DNA of 64,000 nucleotides from an uncultured Prevotella sp. (GTDB lineage: Bacteria > Bacteroidota > Bacteroidia > Bacteroidales > Bacteroidaceae). The position numbers and the translations under genes were made by a program. Every line of letters starts with the position of its first letter. Within the stretch, counting starts at the first letter, position 1. The notes under the pieces were generated by a model. The model worked only from the letters and a program-made list of their open reading frames with translations, did not search any database and was not told the origin of the DNA. Of this stretch, positions 26,045 to 33,686 are shown one piece after another. The DNA is taken from NCBI GenBank assembly GCA_934256705.1, contig CAKQPF010000010.1, forward strand, positions 18,014 through 82,013, given 5' to 3'.

Positions 26045-26758
26045 CTATATGCCCTTCAGCATGGCGACAAGCTGCCGCATTCCCTCGCTTGCGCCAGCCT
26101 GGATATGGGTCATGTCTTGGCGTGACGTTACGGGTTTAGGGTCAATGAGATAGACCGGCACGCCCGGCTTTGCGTAGCGCACGAGTCCGGCGGCAGGATA
26201 GACATTGAGCGAAGTGCCGATGATGATGAATATGTCAGCTTCTTGCGCCTCCAGTGCAGCGTCGTACATGTTAGGCACGTTCTCACCGAAGAAGACGATG
26301 AACGGGCGCAGGAGCGATCCGTCCTCAGCCTTCGCTCCGTGCGGCACCTCCAGTCCGGTCTCGCCGAAGCCTTCCTTAGGCAGGGTGACATGAAAGCGCG
26401 GATTATCGACATCACGGCTTGAGCACATCTTCATCAGTTCACCGTGGAGATGGATGACGTGCGAGGAGCCCGCAGTCTCATGGAGATTGTCCACATTCTG
26501 CGTCACTACGGTCACGTCATAATCATCTTCGAGCGATTTGACAAGGCGGTGTCCCTCATTGGGTTTCACGTCTTTATACTTCACTCGCAGCATGTTATAG
26601 AAATCATTGACATAACAAGGGTCTTCCAGCCATGCTTCATGGCTTGCCACTTTCATCACGGGATAGTTGTCCCACAGTCCGCCAGCATCACGAAAAGTGC
26701 TCACTCCGCTCTCTGCAGACATTCCCGCTCCGGTCAAAACAACTACTTTTTTCTTCAT
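26045..26758 (-). CDS. cobB: NAD-dependent protein deacylase (sirtuin, CobB-like)
   Basis: About 237 residues from the ATG at 26756-26758, which gives the standard sirtuin start MKKKVVVLTGAGMSAESG. Sirtuins remove acyl groups from lysines using NAD. The NAD site is TGAGMSAESGVSTFRDAGGLW (9-29), the TQNVDNLHETAG motif is at 86-97, and the catalytic His is H115 in HLHGEL; IIGTSLNVYPAAG and YLIDP close the fold. The zinc ribbon is abnormal: only one cysteine (C118) lies where two CxxC pairs are expected. Y54 and R58 resemble the Tyr/Arg pair of desuccinylase-type sirtuins, but the spacing is one residue longer. The specificity is therefore open. Confidence 0.93.
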   Translation of the reverse strand: MKKKVVVLTGAGMSAESGVSTFRDAGGLWDNYPVMKVASHEAWLEDPCYVNDFYNMLRVKYKDVKPNEGHRLVKSLEDDYDVTVVTQNVDNLHETAGSSHVIHLHGELMKMCSSRDVDNPRFHVTLPKEGFGETGLEVPHGAKAEDGSLLRPFIVFFGENVPNMYDAALEAQEADIFIIIGTSLNVYPAAGLVRYAKPGVPVYLIDPKPVTSRQDMTHIQAGASEGMRQLVAMLKGI

Positions 26759-26890
26759 TTTCTCAGTGTGAAATATTAAGAATGCACAAAAATAGCATTT
26801 TTTTCTCAAATAAACCAAAGGTTTCAAGGAAAAATATTAACTTTGCACATTGATTTAATGTTTTTACACTAAAATTAAAATTATTACCGA

Positions 26891-27496
26891 ATGGATAAAG
26901 TAAGTTACGCCCTCGGATTGGGCATTGGATCCCAACTCAAGAGTATGGGCGCAGACAGCCTTAACATCGATGATTTCGCACAGGCTATCAAGGACACCAT
27001 CAGCGGTGCCGAACTGAAGGTTTCACACAAGGAAAGCCAGCAGATAGTACAGGAATTCTTCAAGGAACAGGAAGCAAAGCAGCGCGCACAGGCCGCAGAG
27101 AACGGCAAAGTGGCTCGCGAAGAGGGCGAGAAATTCCTCGCTGAGAATGCCAAGAAGGAAGGCGTTCAGGTGACAGAGTCAGGCTTGCAGTATTCCGTAA
27201 TCAAGGAAGGCACCGGCAAGTCTCCAAAGGCTACAGACACAGTGGTTTGCCATTACGAGGGTTTCCTCACCAACGGCACCGTATTCGACAGCAGCATCCA
27301 GCGCGGTGAGCCGGCTGCATTCCCTCTCAATGCCGTCATCGCAGGATGGACAGAAGGCCTCCAGCTGATGAAGGAAGGCGGCAAGACACGCTTCTTCATC
27401 CCTTACAACCTCGCTTACGGAGAGGCTGGCGCAGCAGGAGCAATACCTCCATACGCAGCCCTTATCTTCGACGTAGAACTGCTCGAAGTAAAGTAA
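26891..27496 (+). CDS. FKBP-type peptidyl-prolyl isomerase, no signal peptide
   Basis: A 201-residue FKBP with an N-terminal dimerisation domain (MDKVSYALGLGIGSQLKSMG, about 1-85) and a C-terminal FKBP catalytic domain (about 95-201: VVCHYEGFLTNGTVFDSS, NAVIAGWTEGLQLM, FIPYNLAYGEAGAAGAIPPYAALIFDVELL). It catalyses cis-trans isomerisation of X-Pro bonds. Unlike the next two paralogues it has no signal peptide and so should be cytoplasmic. A TAACTTTG box (26838-26845) lies upstream but without a well-placed -33 box. It is the first of three tandem FKBP genes. Confidence 0.94.
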   Translation: MDKVSYALGLGIGSQLKSMGADSLNIDDFAQAIKDTISGAELKVSHKESQQIVQEFFKEQEAKQRAQAAENGKVAREEGEKFLAENAKKEGVQVTESGLQYSVIKEGTGKSPKATDTVVCHYEGFLTNGTVFDSSIQRGEPAAFPLNAVIAGWTEGLQLMKEGGKTRFFIPYNLAYGEAGAAGAIPPYAALIFDVELLEVK

Positions 27497-27544
27497 ACCG
27501 TAGCAAAAGCAAAGAAACCAATTAAAAAAATAACAAAAATCAAA

Positions 27545-28417
27545 ATGAAAAAATTCACTTTCGCAGCCATCTTCGCTATCGCGGCCGCTGCATTCTCTTT
27601 CACTTCTTGTGGAAACACTCCAAGTGCCAACCTCAAGACAGACGTTGATACTGTAAGTTACGCTATCGGTCTCGCTCAGACACAGGGCCTGAAGCAGTAT
27701 CTCGTAAACCAGCTCGGTGTCGATACAGCTTACATCGACGCATTCATCAAGGGTCTCAACGAGGGTGCTAATGCCGGCGACGACAAGCAGACAGCTGCTT
27801 ACTATGCTGGTATCCAGATCGGTCAGCAGATCTCAAACCAGATGGTAAAGGGTATCAACCACGAGCTCTTCGGTGAGGATTCCACCAAGACTATCTCCAT
27901 GAAGAACTTCCTCGCTGGCTTCATTGCAGGTACTACAGGCAAGAAGCAGCTCATGACTATCGATGAGGCAGCTATGACTGCACAGACCAAGATGCAGCAG
28001 ATCAAGGCTGAATATGCTGAGAAGCAGTTTGGCGAGAACAAGGCTGCAGGCGAGAAATTCCTCGCTGCCAATGCCAAGAAGGAAGGCGTTAAGGTGCTCC
28101 CAAGCGGCGTTCAGTACAAGGTGCTCAAGGAAGGCAACGGCGAAATCCCTGCTGATACTTCTCTCGTAAAGGTACACTATGAAGGCAAACTCATCGACGG
28201 AACAGTATTCGACAGCTCTTACAAGCGTGGCGAACCAGTGGATTTCCGTGCTAACCAGGTAATCAAGGGCTGGACAGAGGCTCTCTGCCACATGCCTGCA
28301 GGCTCTGTATGGGAAGTTTATATCCCACAGTCACTCGCTTACGGTGAGCGTCAGTCTGGTCAGATCAAGCCTTTCTCTACTCTGATCTTCAAGATTGAGC
28401 TTATCAGCGTCAAGTAG
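27545..28417 (+). CDS. FKBP-type peptidyl-prolyl isomerase lipoprotein
   Basis: A 290-residue lipoprotein: MKKFTFAAIFAIAAAAFSFTSC is a signal with lipobox SFTSC. It has the FKBP N-terminal domain (about 30-170, opening VDTVSYAIGLAQTQGLKQYL), a helical linker, and a C-terminal FKBP domain (about 195-290: VKVHYEGKLIDGTVFDSSYKRGEP, QVIKGWTEALCHMP, YIPQSLAYGERQSGQIKPFSTLIFKIEL). It is predicted to act as an isomerase/chaperone facing the periplasm. It begins 48 bp after the first FKBP gene, so co-transcription is likely. The next gap holds an inverted repeat rather than a terminator. Confidence 0.94.
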   Translation: MKKFTFAAIFAIAAAAFSFTSCGNTPSANLKTDVDTVSYAIGLAQTQGLKQYLVNQLGVDTAYIDAFIKGLNEGANAGDDKQTAAYYAGIQIGQQISNQMVKGINHELFGEDSTKTISMKNFLAGFIAGTTGKKQLMTIDEAAMTAQTKMQQIKAEYAEKQFGENKAAGEKFLAANAKKEGVKVLPSGVQYKVLKEGNGEIPADTSLVKVHYEGKLIDGTVFDSSYKRGEPVDFRANQVIKGWTEALCHMPAGSVWEVYIPQSLAYGERQSGQIKPFSTLIFKIELISVK

Positions 28418-28430
28418 TAATACTATTTCG

Positions 28431-28520
28431 GTTGTCGGTTTTTGGTCGTTGGTTATCGGTAGATTACTGATGAAATCTATCCCATCAGCGACCAAGAACC
28501 GACAATATATAACCGATACC
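28431..28520. repeat. Inverted repeat of AACCGACAAC type between FKBP genes
   Basis: Arm GTTGTCGGTTTTTGGTCG (28431-28448) pairs at 16 of 18 positions with 28489-28506. It would form a long hairpin in mRNA between the second and third FKBP genes, where it could set 3'-end stability. Related to arrays at 20565, 47605 and 48430. Confidence 0.7.
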
Positions 28521-28533
28521 CAACCAAACAACA

Positions 28534-29535
28534 ATGAAAAAAATCTCAATGCTTTTGCTTGCAGTACTGATGGGATCATTCCTCTTTACTGCCAATGCAA
28601 TGAAGGACAAGAAGGACAAGAAGAACAAGAAGGCGACAGAGCAGGTAGTTCCCGCTCCTCTTGCTTCCGCTTCCGACTCCCTCAGCTACGCCGCTGGCAT
28701 GGCGCACACAAACGGTCTCATCGCTTTCCTCCTCCAGAACAAGATGGACACTGCCTATATGGCTGACTTCGTGGCTGGATTCAAGGAGGCTATGGCTGCG
28801 GCTGAAAACCCAAGCAAGGCCGCTTACATCCAGGGACTGGAGATAGCCAAGATGGTAAACGACCGTATGCTCCCTGGCTTGCAGAATTCTCTCGAAGGCA
28901 CTACGGCGACCATCGACAAGGAAAGATTTATCCAGGGTTTCATCGCAGGCGTGCAGAATGATACCGCTGTCTATACTGTCAACAACGCTGAGAAACTCAC
29001 TTCACAGCGCATACAGCAGTTGAACGAAGAGAAGAAAGAACGCCTCTACGGCAAGAACCGCGAGGAAGGAAAGAAATTCCTCACCGAGAATGCCACGAAA
29101 GAAGGCGTCGTGACACTCCCTTCCGGTCTCCAGTACAAGGTCCTCGTCAAGGGCGAAGGCGCTGTACCGAAGGACAATGACGAGGTCAGCGTGAAGTATG
29201 AAGGCAAACTTCTCAATGGCACTGTATTCGATTCCAGCTACAAGCGCACCCCTCAGACCACCAACCTCCGACCAAGTCAGGTCATCAAAGGATGGAAAGA
29301 GGCTCTCTCCATCATGCCTGTAGGTTCCACATGGGAACTCTATATCCCGCAGGAACTGGCTTACGGAGAGCGTGAAGCCGGACAGATACCTCCTTACTCC
29401 ACACTCATCTTCAAGGTGGAACTGGTGGAGATAGTAGGTCAGAAGGCGGAAGCCAAGGCTGAAGAGCCTGCCAAAGCAACCACCGTTGCCAAGAAAGCTC
29501 CTGTCAGAAAGACTGCCGCAAGACGCAGAAAGTAA
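28534..29535 (+). CDS. Exported FKBP-type peptidyl-prolyl isomerase with a basic tail
   Basis: A 333-residue protein. Signal peptide (about 1-22, MKKISMLLLAVLMGSFLFTANA), a lysine-rich stretch (KDKKDKKNKKATEQ), an FKBP N-terminal domain (about 45-190), and an FKBP catalytic domain (about 215-302: VSVKYEGKLLNGTVFDSSYKR, QVIKGWKEALSIMPVG, LYIPQELAYGEREAGQIPPYSTLIFKVELVEI). The last 30 residues (AEAKAEEPAKATTVAKKAPVR and onwards, ending RRRK) resemble an Ala/Lys/Pro histone-H1-like tail. That is odd for an exported protein and could bind anionic cell-wall, LPS or nucleic acid; this is inference. Terminator at 29567 follows. Confidence 0.93.
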   Translation: MKKISMLLLAVLMGSFLFTANAMKDKKDKKNKKATEQVVPAPLASASDSLSYAAGMAHTNGLIAFLLQNKMDTAYMADFVAGFKEAMAAAENPSKAAYIQGLEIAKMVNDRMLPGLQNSLEGTTATIDKERFIQGFIAGVQNDTAVYTVNNAEKLTSQRIQQLNEEKKERLYGKNREEGKKFLTENATKEGVVTLPSGLQYKVLVKGEGAVPKDNDEVSVKYEGKLLNGTVFDSSYKRTPQTTNLRPSQVIKGWKEALSIMPVGSTWELYIPQELAYGEREAGQIPPYSTLIFKVELVEIVGQKAEAKAEEPAKATTVAKKAPVRKTAARRRK

Positions 29536-29566
29536 TGATCTGCCAACGTGGCGGACATGACATACA

Positions 29567-29610
29567 GCAGGCAATGGGAGATGGAGAAATCCCTCGTTGC
29601 CTGCTTTTAT
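29567..29610 (+). terminator. Terminator of the FKBP cluster
   Basis: GCAGGCAA (29567-29574) pairs with TTGCCTGC (29597-29604), with an inner GGGA/TCCC pairing, followed by TTTTAT. It lies 32 bp after the third FKBP stop. Confidence 0.8.
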
Positions 29611-29687
29611 TATGTTTTCGGCCGCATTCGTAGCCAAGGGGGTACGGACGGCATAGGGAAATGCCTATCGACAATATGGTTTATCCT

Positions 29688-29718
29688 ATTGCTGTTCAGA
29701 AATAATTCACTACCTTTG
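29688..29718 (+). promoter_or_regulatory. Promoter of the META-domain gene
   Basis: ATTG (29688-29691), 19-bp spacer, TACCTTTG (29711-29718). The start codon is about 50 bp downstream. Confidence 0.75.
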
Positions 29719-29769
29719 CACCGGAAAACCAATATAATACAAGATTTAACCAACGTAAAGAAATAGATT

Positions 29770-30168
29770 ATGAAGAAGTATATTATTTCTGCGCTCTGCG
29801 CAATCGCAATCGCAAGTTGCTCAACACAGAAGACTGCTATGGACATCACAGGTACATGGAACATCGAGAAAGCCATGGGAAAGAGCACGGTAGGAGCTGA
29901 GACAGCACCTTTCATCCAGTTTGAGAATGATGGAAAGATGAATGGCAATGCCAGCGTCAACAGCTTCTTTGGCAATTATCAGCTCAAGGGCAACAAGCTC
30001 AAGTTCTCCAATCTCGGCATGACTCTCATGCTCGGAGCAAGTATGGACATAGAGGATGCAGTAAAGCAAGCCATCGACCGCTCCAACACTATCAAGGCAG
30101 ACGACTTCAAGGCTTACATCTTCGGTGAGAAGAATGACACCGTAATGGTGCTCAAGAAGCAGAAGTAA
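29770..30168 (+). CDS. META-domain lipoprotein (HslJ-like)
   Basis: A 132-residue lipoprotein; MKKYIISALCAIAIASC is the signal, with lipobox IASC. The mature part fits a META domain: ITGTWNIEKAMGKSTVG, FIQFENDGKMNGNASVNSFFGNYQLKGNKLKFSNLGMTLMLG, and a final strand pair (DTVMVLKKQK). META/HslJ proteins are small envelope proteins; E. coli HslJ is linked to novobiocin resistance, but the role in Bacteroidetes is unknown. It is a monocistronic unit with its own promoter and a strong terminator. Confidence 0.85.
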   Translation: MKKYIISALCAIAIASCSTQKTAMDITGTWNIEKAMGKSTVGAETAPFIQFENDGKMNGNASVNSFFGNYQLKGNKLKFSNLGMTLMLGASMDIEDAVKQAIDRSNTIKADDFKAYIFGEKNDTVMVLKKQK

Positions 30169-30192
30169 TTATCATGAACCTTATATGTTAAA

Positions 30193-30240
30193 TGAAAAGA
30201 CGCAGAATACATTTATTCTGCGTCTTTTCACTTTTTTTTA
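30193..30240. terminator. Strong bidirectional terminator
   Basis: A perfect 17-bp stem: TGAAAAGACGCAGAATA (30193-30209) pairs with 30214-30230 across loop CATT. It is followed by CTTTTTTTTA on the plus strand and preceded by an A run for the minus strand. It serves the META gene and the convergent ATPase gene. Confidence 0.93.
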
Positions 30241-30254
30241 TTCCAGCATAAGAG

Positions 30255-31574
30255 TCAGATGTCGTCGAGAGACAATCCCTTGTAATCGACAGAAAATTTT
30301 TGGAAACTTCCCGTCGTATTAAAGAATTGGACGGCTTTATCTTTTAGGATTCCGATATTGATATCCTTGGCTTGACGCTTCACTTCATAGAAGGTCACCC
30401 TCTGTTCCAGTTCGTCAGCGGCGATAATGTCTATCTCATTTTCGCCCTTTCTGTCCCACCATGAAGCGATGCGGGTAAACTCTTCGCTCTCTATCATTAC
30501 AGCTCTGAAGTATCTTTCCAATACTCTGCCACTGTAAGTGGTATAGTCTTTCTCCATCAAAGCCTTCAGTTTGCCGTTTGCACCGACCTCCAGCATATAG
30601 GAGTATTTATATATGTACCTGAACCATACGCGCAGGAAATTGTCCTCTATCTGGTAACGGATATTGCGATTGTTCTTCTGAAACATTGGCATATTTCGGG
30701 AAATAAGAGAGTAGTCATTCTCTAATTTGGTGATATATCCTGCCAATTCCGCCTTCATGATGCTTTCCAATTCGCTTCGCGTGGTATGACCGGAGGCAAT
30801 AAGTTGCAGAATTTCAAAGTATCGGGAATAGTCTCTGCCAAACTCCTCTATCAGCATATTCTTGCCTTCATTGATGAAATAGGAGTTTTTGCAGACGAAT
30901 TTCTCCATCATCAAATCCTTGCTGACGGCTCCTGTGTCCATCATCATCTCGACATACTCCGCCACTCCTCCAGTATATAGATAGAGCGCGAGCAGGTCTT
31001 CTGCCGTAAACGATGGATTATAGCAGGCGAGAATTTCCCTGATAGTGGATGGAGGAAAGGCTGTTACCTTTATCTCTCCAGTCTGGCGACCGTACAGAGG
31101 CTCTTTGCTACCCTTGAATATCACGTTCATTAGCGAATATATAGATCCGCAGACCACCAGATTGATATGCGCTTCAGCCTTGTTCAGGTCCCAGATTTTC
31201 TGCATATCAGAGAATACAGACGGATTGACACGCTTGAAATCCTGAAACTCATCTATGACGACGGTCAGATGGCGTGTCTTGGAAAGCTGCATGAGAAATT
31301 TGAATATGTCAGCAAAGCGAGACACTTCTCCGAGGATTGGAATCTGCAATTTATCCGTTATCTCAGTTATAAAGTCCTTGCATAGCTCTGCCTCCGACTT
31401 TCTTGCTACAAAGAAGTAAAGCATATCGCTGACATCCTCATAGGCTTTCAGCAGCAAGGAGGTCTTTCCGCTACGTCTGCGACCAGTGACAATGGTGAAG
31501 CGTGCGGTGTGCTCTGACAGACGATTCGTCTCCTGTAGTTCTGATATTTCCTTATTTCTTCCAAAGAATTTCAT
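30255..31574 (-). CDS. Archaeal-type ATPase with C-terminal nuclease-like domain
   Basis: A 439-residue ATP-binding protein of the archaeal ATPase / DUF234 family. Walker A is GRRRSGKTS (31-39), Walker B is LTVVIDEFQDF with D108-E109. A winged-helix segment follows (about 255-330), then a C-terminal PD-(D/E)XK-like core: WWDRKGENEIDIIA, then TFYEVKRQ. These proteins are abundant in Bacteroidetes and archaea as stand-alone genes; their function is not established, though coupled ATPase and nuclease-fold domains suggest DNA handling or a mobile/defence role. The promoter (31643-31673) is followed by two palindromic operator-like repeats, suggesting autoregulation or control by a dimeric repressor. 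The nuclease core appears intact. Confidence 0.85.
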   Translation of the reverse strand: MKFFGRNKEISELQETNRLSEHTARFTIVTGRRRSGKTSLLLKAYEDVSDMLYFFVARKSEAELCKDFITEITDKLQIPILGEVSRFADIFKFLMQLSKTRHLTVVIDEFQDFKRVNPSVFSDMQKIWDLNKAEAHINLVVCGSIYSLMNVIFKGSKEPLYGRQTGEIKVTAFPPSTIREILACYNPSFTAEDLLALYLYTGGVAEYVEMMMDTGAVSKDLMMEKFVCKNSYFINEGKNMLIEEFGRDYSRYFEILQLIASGHTTRSELESIMKAELAGYITKLENDYSLISRNMPMFQKNNRNIRYQIEDNFLRVWFRYIYKYSYMLEVGANGKLKALMEKDYTTYSGRVLERYFRAVMIESEEFTRIASWWDRKGENEIDIIAADELEQRVTFYEVKRQAKDINIGILKDKAVQFFNTTGSFQKFSVDYKGLSLDDI

Positions 31575-31608
31575 GCTTTTCTCTTATGATTTGGTTTGCT
31601 TTATTTTC

Positions 31609-31637
31609 GAAACGGCGGTTTCCGAAACGGCGGTTTC
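31609..31637 (-). promoter_or_regulatory. Tandem palindromic operator-like repeats at the ATPase start site
   Basis: Two copies of the palindrome GAAACGGCGGTTTC (31609-31622 and 31624-31637), repeating every 15 bp. Each is GAAAC-N4-GTTTC. They begin about where the transcript from the adjacent promoter would start, the position of a repressor operator. Confidence 0.65.
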
Positions 31638-31642
31638 GAATG

Positions 31643-31673
31643 CAAAGGTAGTCAAAAAACATTGAAACTCAAA
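31643..31673 (-). promoter_or_regulatory. ATPase promoter
   Basis: Minus strand: TTTG (31670-31673), 19-bp spacer, TACCTTTG (31643-31650); the leader is about 60 nt. Confidence 0.82.
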
Positions 31674-31790
31674 ATATTCCGCTGTTTTTTTGCCTCCTTG
31701 TATGTCAATGATAGTCTTTGATTTTCCTTCGGTCGCTGACCATTGGATAACAATCCCGACCCTCACTCCTAAACAATCCCGCCAACCCAA

Positions 31791-31819
31791 GCCACTGTGT
31801 TGCCCGCGTTACCGGGCAA
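31791..31819 (-). repeat. Dispersed hairpin repeat, GGTRACGC-loop class
   Basis: Minus strand: perfect stem TTGCCC/GGGCAA around GGTAACGC, tail CACAGTGGC. It lies between the divergent ATPase and pseudo-kinase genes. The rest of this 400-bp gap (31674-31922) shows no gene. Confidence 0.85.
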
Positions 31820-31922
31820 TATAAAAAGCAAAGCACCGCATCCTCTCATAGACAAAATCATGACGAACTGTAGTTTGAAGAAAACATTTAGTGTTGTTTT
31901 TATGAAAAAATAGCACTGTATC

Positions 31923-31954
31923 TTTCTTTTTCTCAATATCATTTGCTATCTTTG
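31923..31954 (+). promoter_or_regulatory. Promoter of the degenerate kinase gene
   Basis: TTTC (31923-31926), 20-bp spacer, TATCTTTG (31947-31954); the ATG is 27 bp further on. Confidence 0.65.
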
Positions 31955-31980
31955 CATTCGTAAACCTAAAACAATGGGAT

Positions 31981-33351
31981 ATGAAGAAGATACTGATTGC
32001 TTTTTTGTTGTCATGCTGTGCCATCACATTGCCGGCGCAGACACTGCGGCAGTCCGTGGAAAACGGAGTGCAGACCAGCGTGCGACAGTCGGAAAACCAT
32101 GAATGGCGCGAGGCTTTCGCCACCTGCCGTTCACTCGATGCCATGATAGGAAAAGGCAATCCAGACCTCCATTACCTCGTGGCAAAGGAACGCTTCCGCC
32201 TCTATTACCACATCAACAAGATGCCGGAATGCCGTGCGCAGCTCGCCCTGATGGAGAACTATGCCCGTGCCAGCAGGAAGAATGACCTCATAGAGGATAT
32301 GTTGGCCAGGAAGGCAGGACTCGCCAAGAGCACCGGCAAGGTGGCGCTCGCCACGGAATGCTACAAGGAAATCCTCGCCATGAAGACCAAAGGCAAGGAC
32401 GACGACGGCAAGGAGCAATGCTTCAAGGACATGATAGCCAAGGCAAAGCAGGAGAAAAACGCTTTCATGGCTGACGTGATAGGCAGGATGTACGGCCAAT
32501 GGACCGACTCGATAGCAGGCATAAGGTCGGCAAAAGAACTCAAGGATGCCAAGGCGCAGTATGCCGCAGCGCAGGAAGAGATAGACAGCAAGGCGACGAA
32601 AATCACGGCGCAGTGGGTATTCATCGTCATTCTGATTGTCATAGCGGCAGGCCTCGGAGCCGCTCTCGCATTCTTTGTTCTCCTTATGTTCAAGAACGTC
32701 AGGGAGATAAAGCACCTTAAGAAAAGTCTCTCGCTCGCCAATTCCAACAATGAACAGAAGAACCGTTTCCTCAATAACATCAGCGCACAGATACGCCCAT
32801 CGCTCAATGCCATGGAGAATGGCGACACAAAGCGGCAGATTAAGGCATTGCAAAGCTACATGGACCATATCGAAGGCTACATGACGCTGGAGCAGACGCG
32901 GGATGAACACTATGAGATGGCGGGCGAAAACATGGCTCAGTTCTGCCAGACAATGGCTGATGAGGTGAAGAAAATGGTCAGACAAGGCACTGCCGTGACC
33001 TCTAACTCGCAGCCTATCACCTTCTCCACCAATGCTGAAGCACTGCGGGGAATAGTGAGAGGCATAGTAGGCGAGGCGGTGAAACACGACGGAGTGGAGC
33101 GTATCACCATCGAATTCAAGAAGCGCAATCCTCATACAGGTCACCTGAACATCACCGTGGTGGGCATGAAACTGCCGGAAGAAAAGCGCGAAACGATATT
33201 CCAGGCTTTCACGGAAACCGTGGATCTCACCGAGGGCGACGGACTTACTTACCCTACCTGCAGCCTTATGGCCTACAAACTCGACGGCCATCTGAGGCTC
33301 GATGACGAGTACAGGCAAGGCACACGCTTCGTGTTGGAACTGAAAGGTTGA
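31981..33351 (+). CDS. Membrane-bound degenerate histidine-kinase-like protein
   Basis: A 456-residue protein: signal peptide (1-20), helical periplasmic TPR-like region (about 25-205), membrane span (212-237), short coiled coil, then a C-terminal histidine-kinase-like part. The H-box equivalent FLNNISAQIRPSLNAM (263-278) has Ala269 where the phospho-accepting His would be (normally NISHEIR). The N-box (IVRGIVGEAVKHD) lacks the key Asn, and the G-box region GDGLTYPTCSLMAYKLDGHL lacks the GLGL glycines, although IFQAF and GTRFVLEL remain. It is therefore probably catalytically dead and may act as a scaffold, sensor or ligand-responsive partner. Bacteroidetes have intact TPR-sensor kinases of similar layout. 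No response regulator is adjacent. Confidence 0.75.
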   Translation: MKKILIAFLLSCCAITLPAQTLRQSVENGVQTSVRQSENHEWREAFATCRSLDAMIGKGNPDLHYLVAKERFRLYYHINKMPECRAQLALMENYARASRKNDLIEDMLARKAGLAKSTGKVALATECYKEILAMKTKGKDDDGKEQCFKDMIAKAKQEKNAFMADVIGRMYGQWTDSIAGIRSAKELKDAKAQYAAAQEEIDSKATKITAQWVFIVILIVIAAGLGAALAFFVLLMFKNVREIKHLKKSLSLANSNNEQKNRFLNNISAQIRPSLNAMENGDTKRQIKALQSYMDHIEGYMTLEQTRDEHYEMAGENMAQFCQTMADEVKKMVRQGTAVTSNSQPITFSTNAEALRGIVRGIVGEAVKHDGVERITIEFKKRNPHTGHLNITVVGMKLPEEKRETIFQAFTETVDLTEGDGLTYPTCSLMAYKLDGHLRLDDEYRQGTRFVLELKG

Positions 33352-33364
33352 ACCTATATGGACA

Positions 33365-33412
33365 AAAAGGAGACTGCATCGGCAATGGCTGACGGCAGTC
33401 TCCTTTTCCTGT
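33365..33412 (+). terminator. Terminator of the degenerate kinase gene
   Basis: 13-bp stem AAAAGGAGACTGC (33365-33377) with GCAGTCTCCTTTT (33395-33407), 17-nt loop, ending in TTTT. Starts 14 bp after the stop. Confidence 0.85.
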
Positions 33413-33686
33413 CTCAAAGCCGACTGCCGACAATCTGCCGTCAAGCGCAAAACGAAGGCAACAATCTATGACTATGCCTGTTTTTCGGTTAAAGGAAGAA
33501 AAATTTTCTTCTTTTAAGGTATATTTTCATAATAATAACGTAATTTGTTATAGTTTTTGCGATATTATGAGTAATTTTGCAGTCGGAAATTTTCGCGCGC
33601 GTATCTAATAGGTTAGAAAAAGATAGGAAAAGGCACGCAGAATGACAAGTAAATCACCCAAAAACAAAAAAACGAAACCAAATAAA
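33413..33686. promoter_or_regulatory. Intergenic region with a -7 box for the DUF6242 gene
   Basis: No gene seen. TAATTTTG (33572-33579) is a good -7 element 108 bp before the start; the -33 box is not clear (a TTTG at 33556-33559 is too close). Confidence 0.45.
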
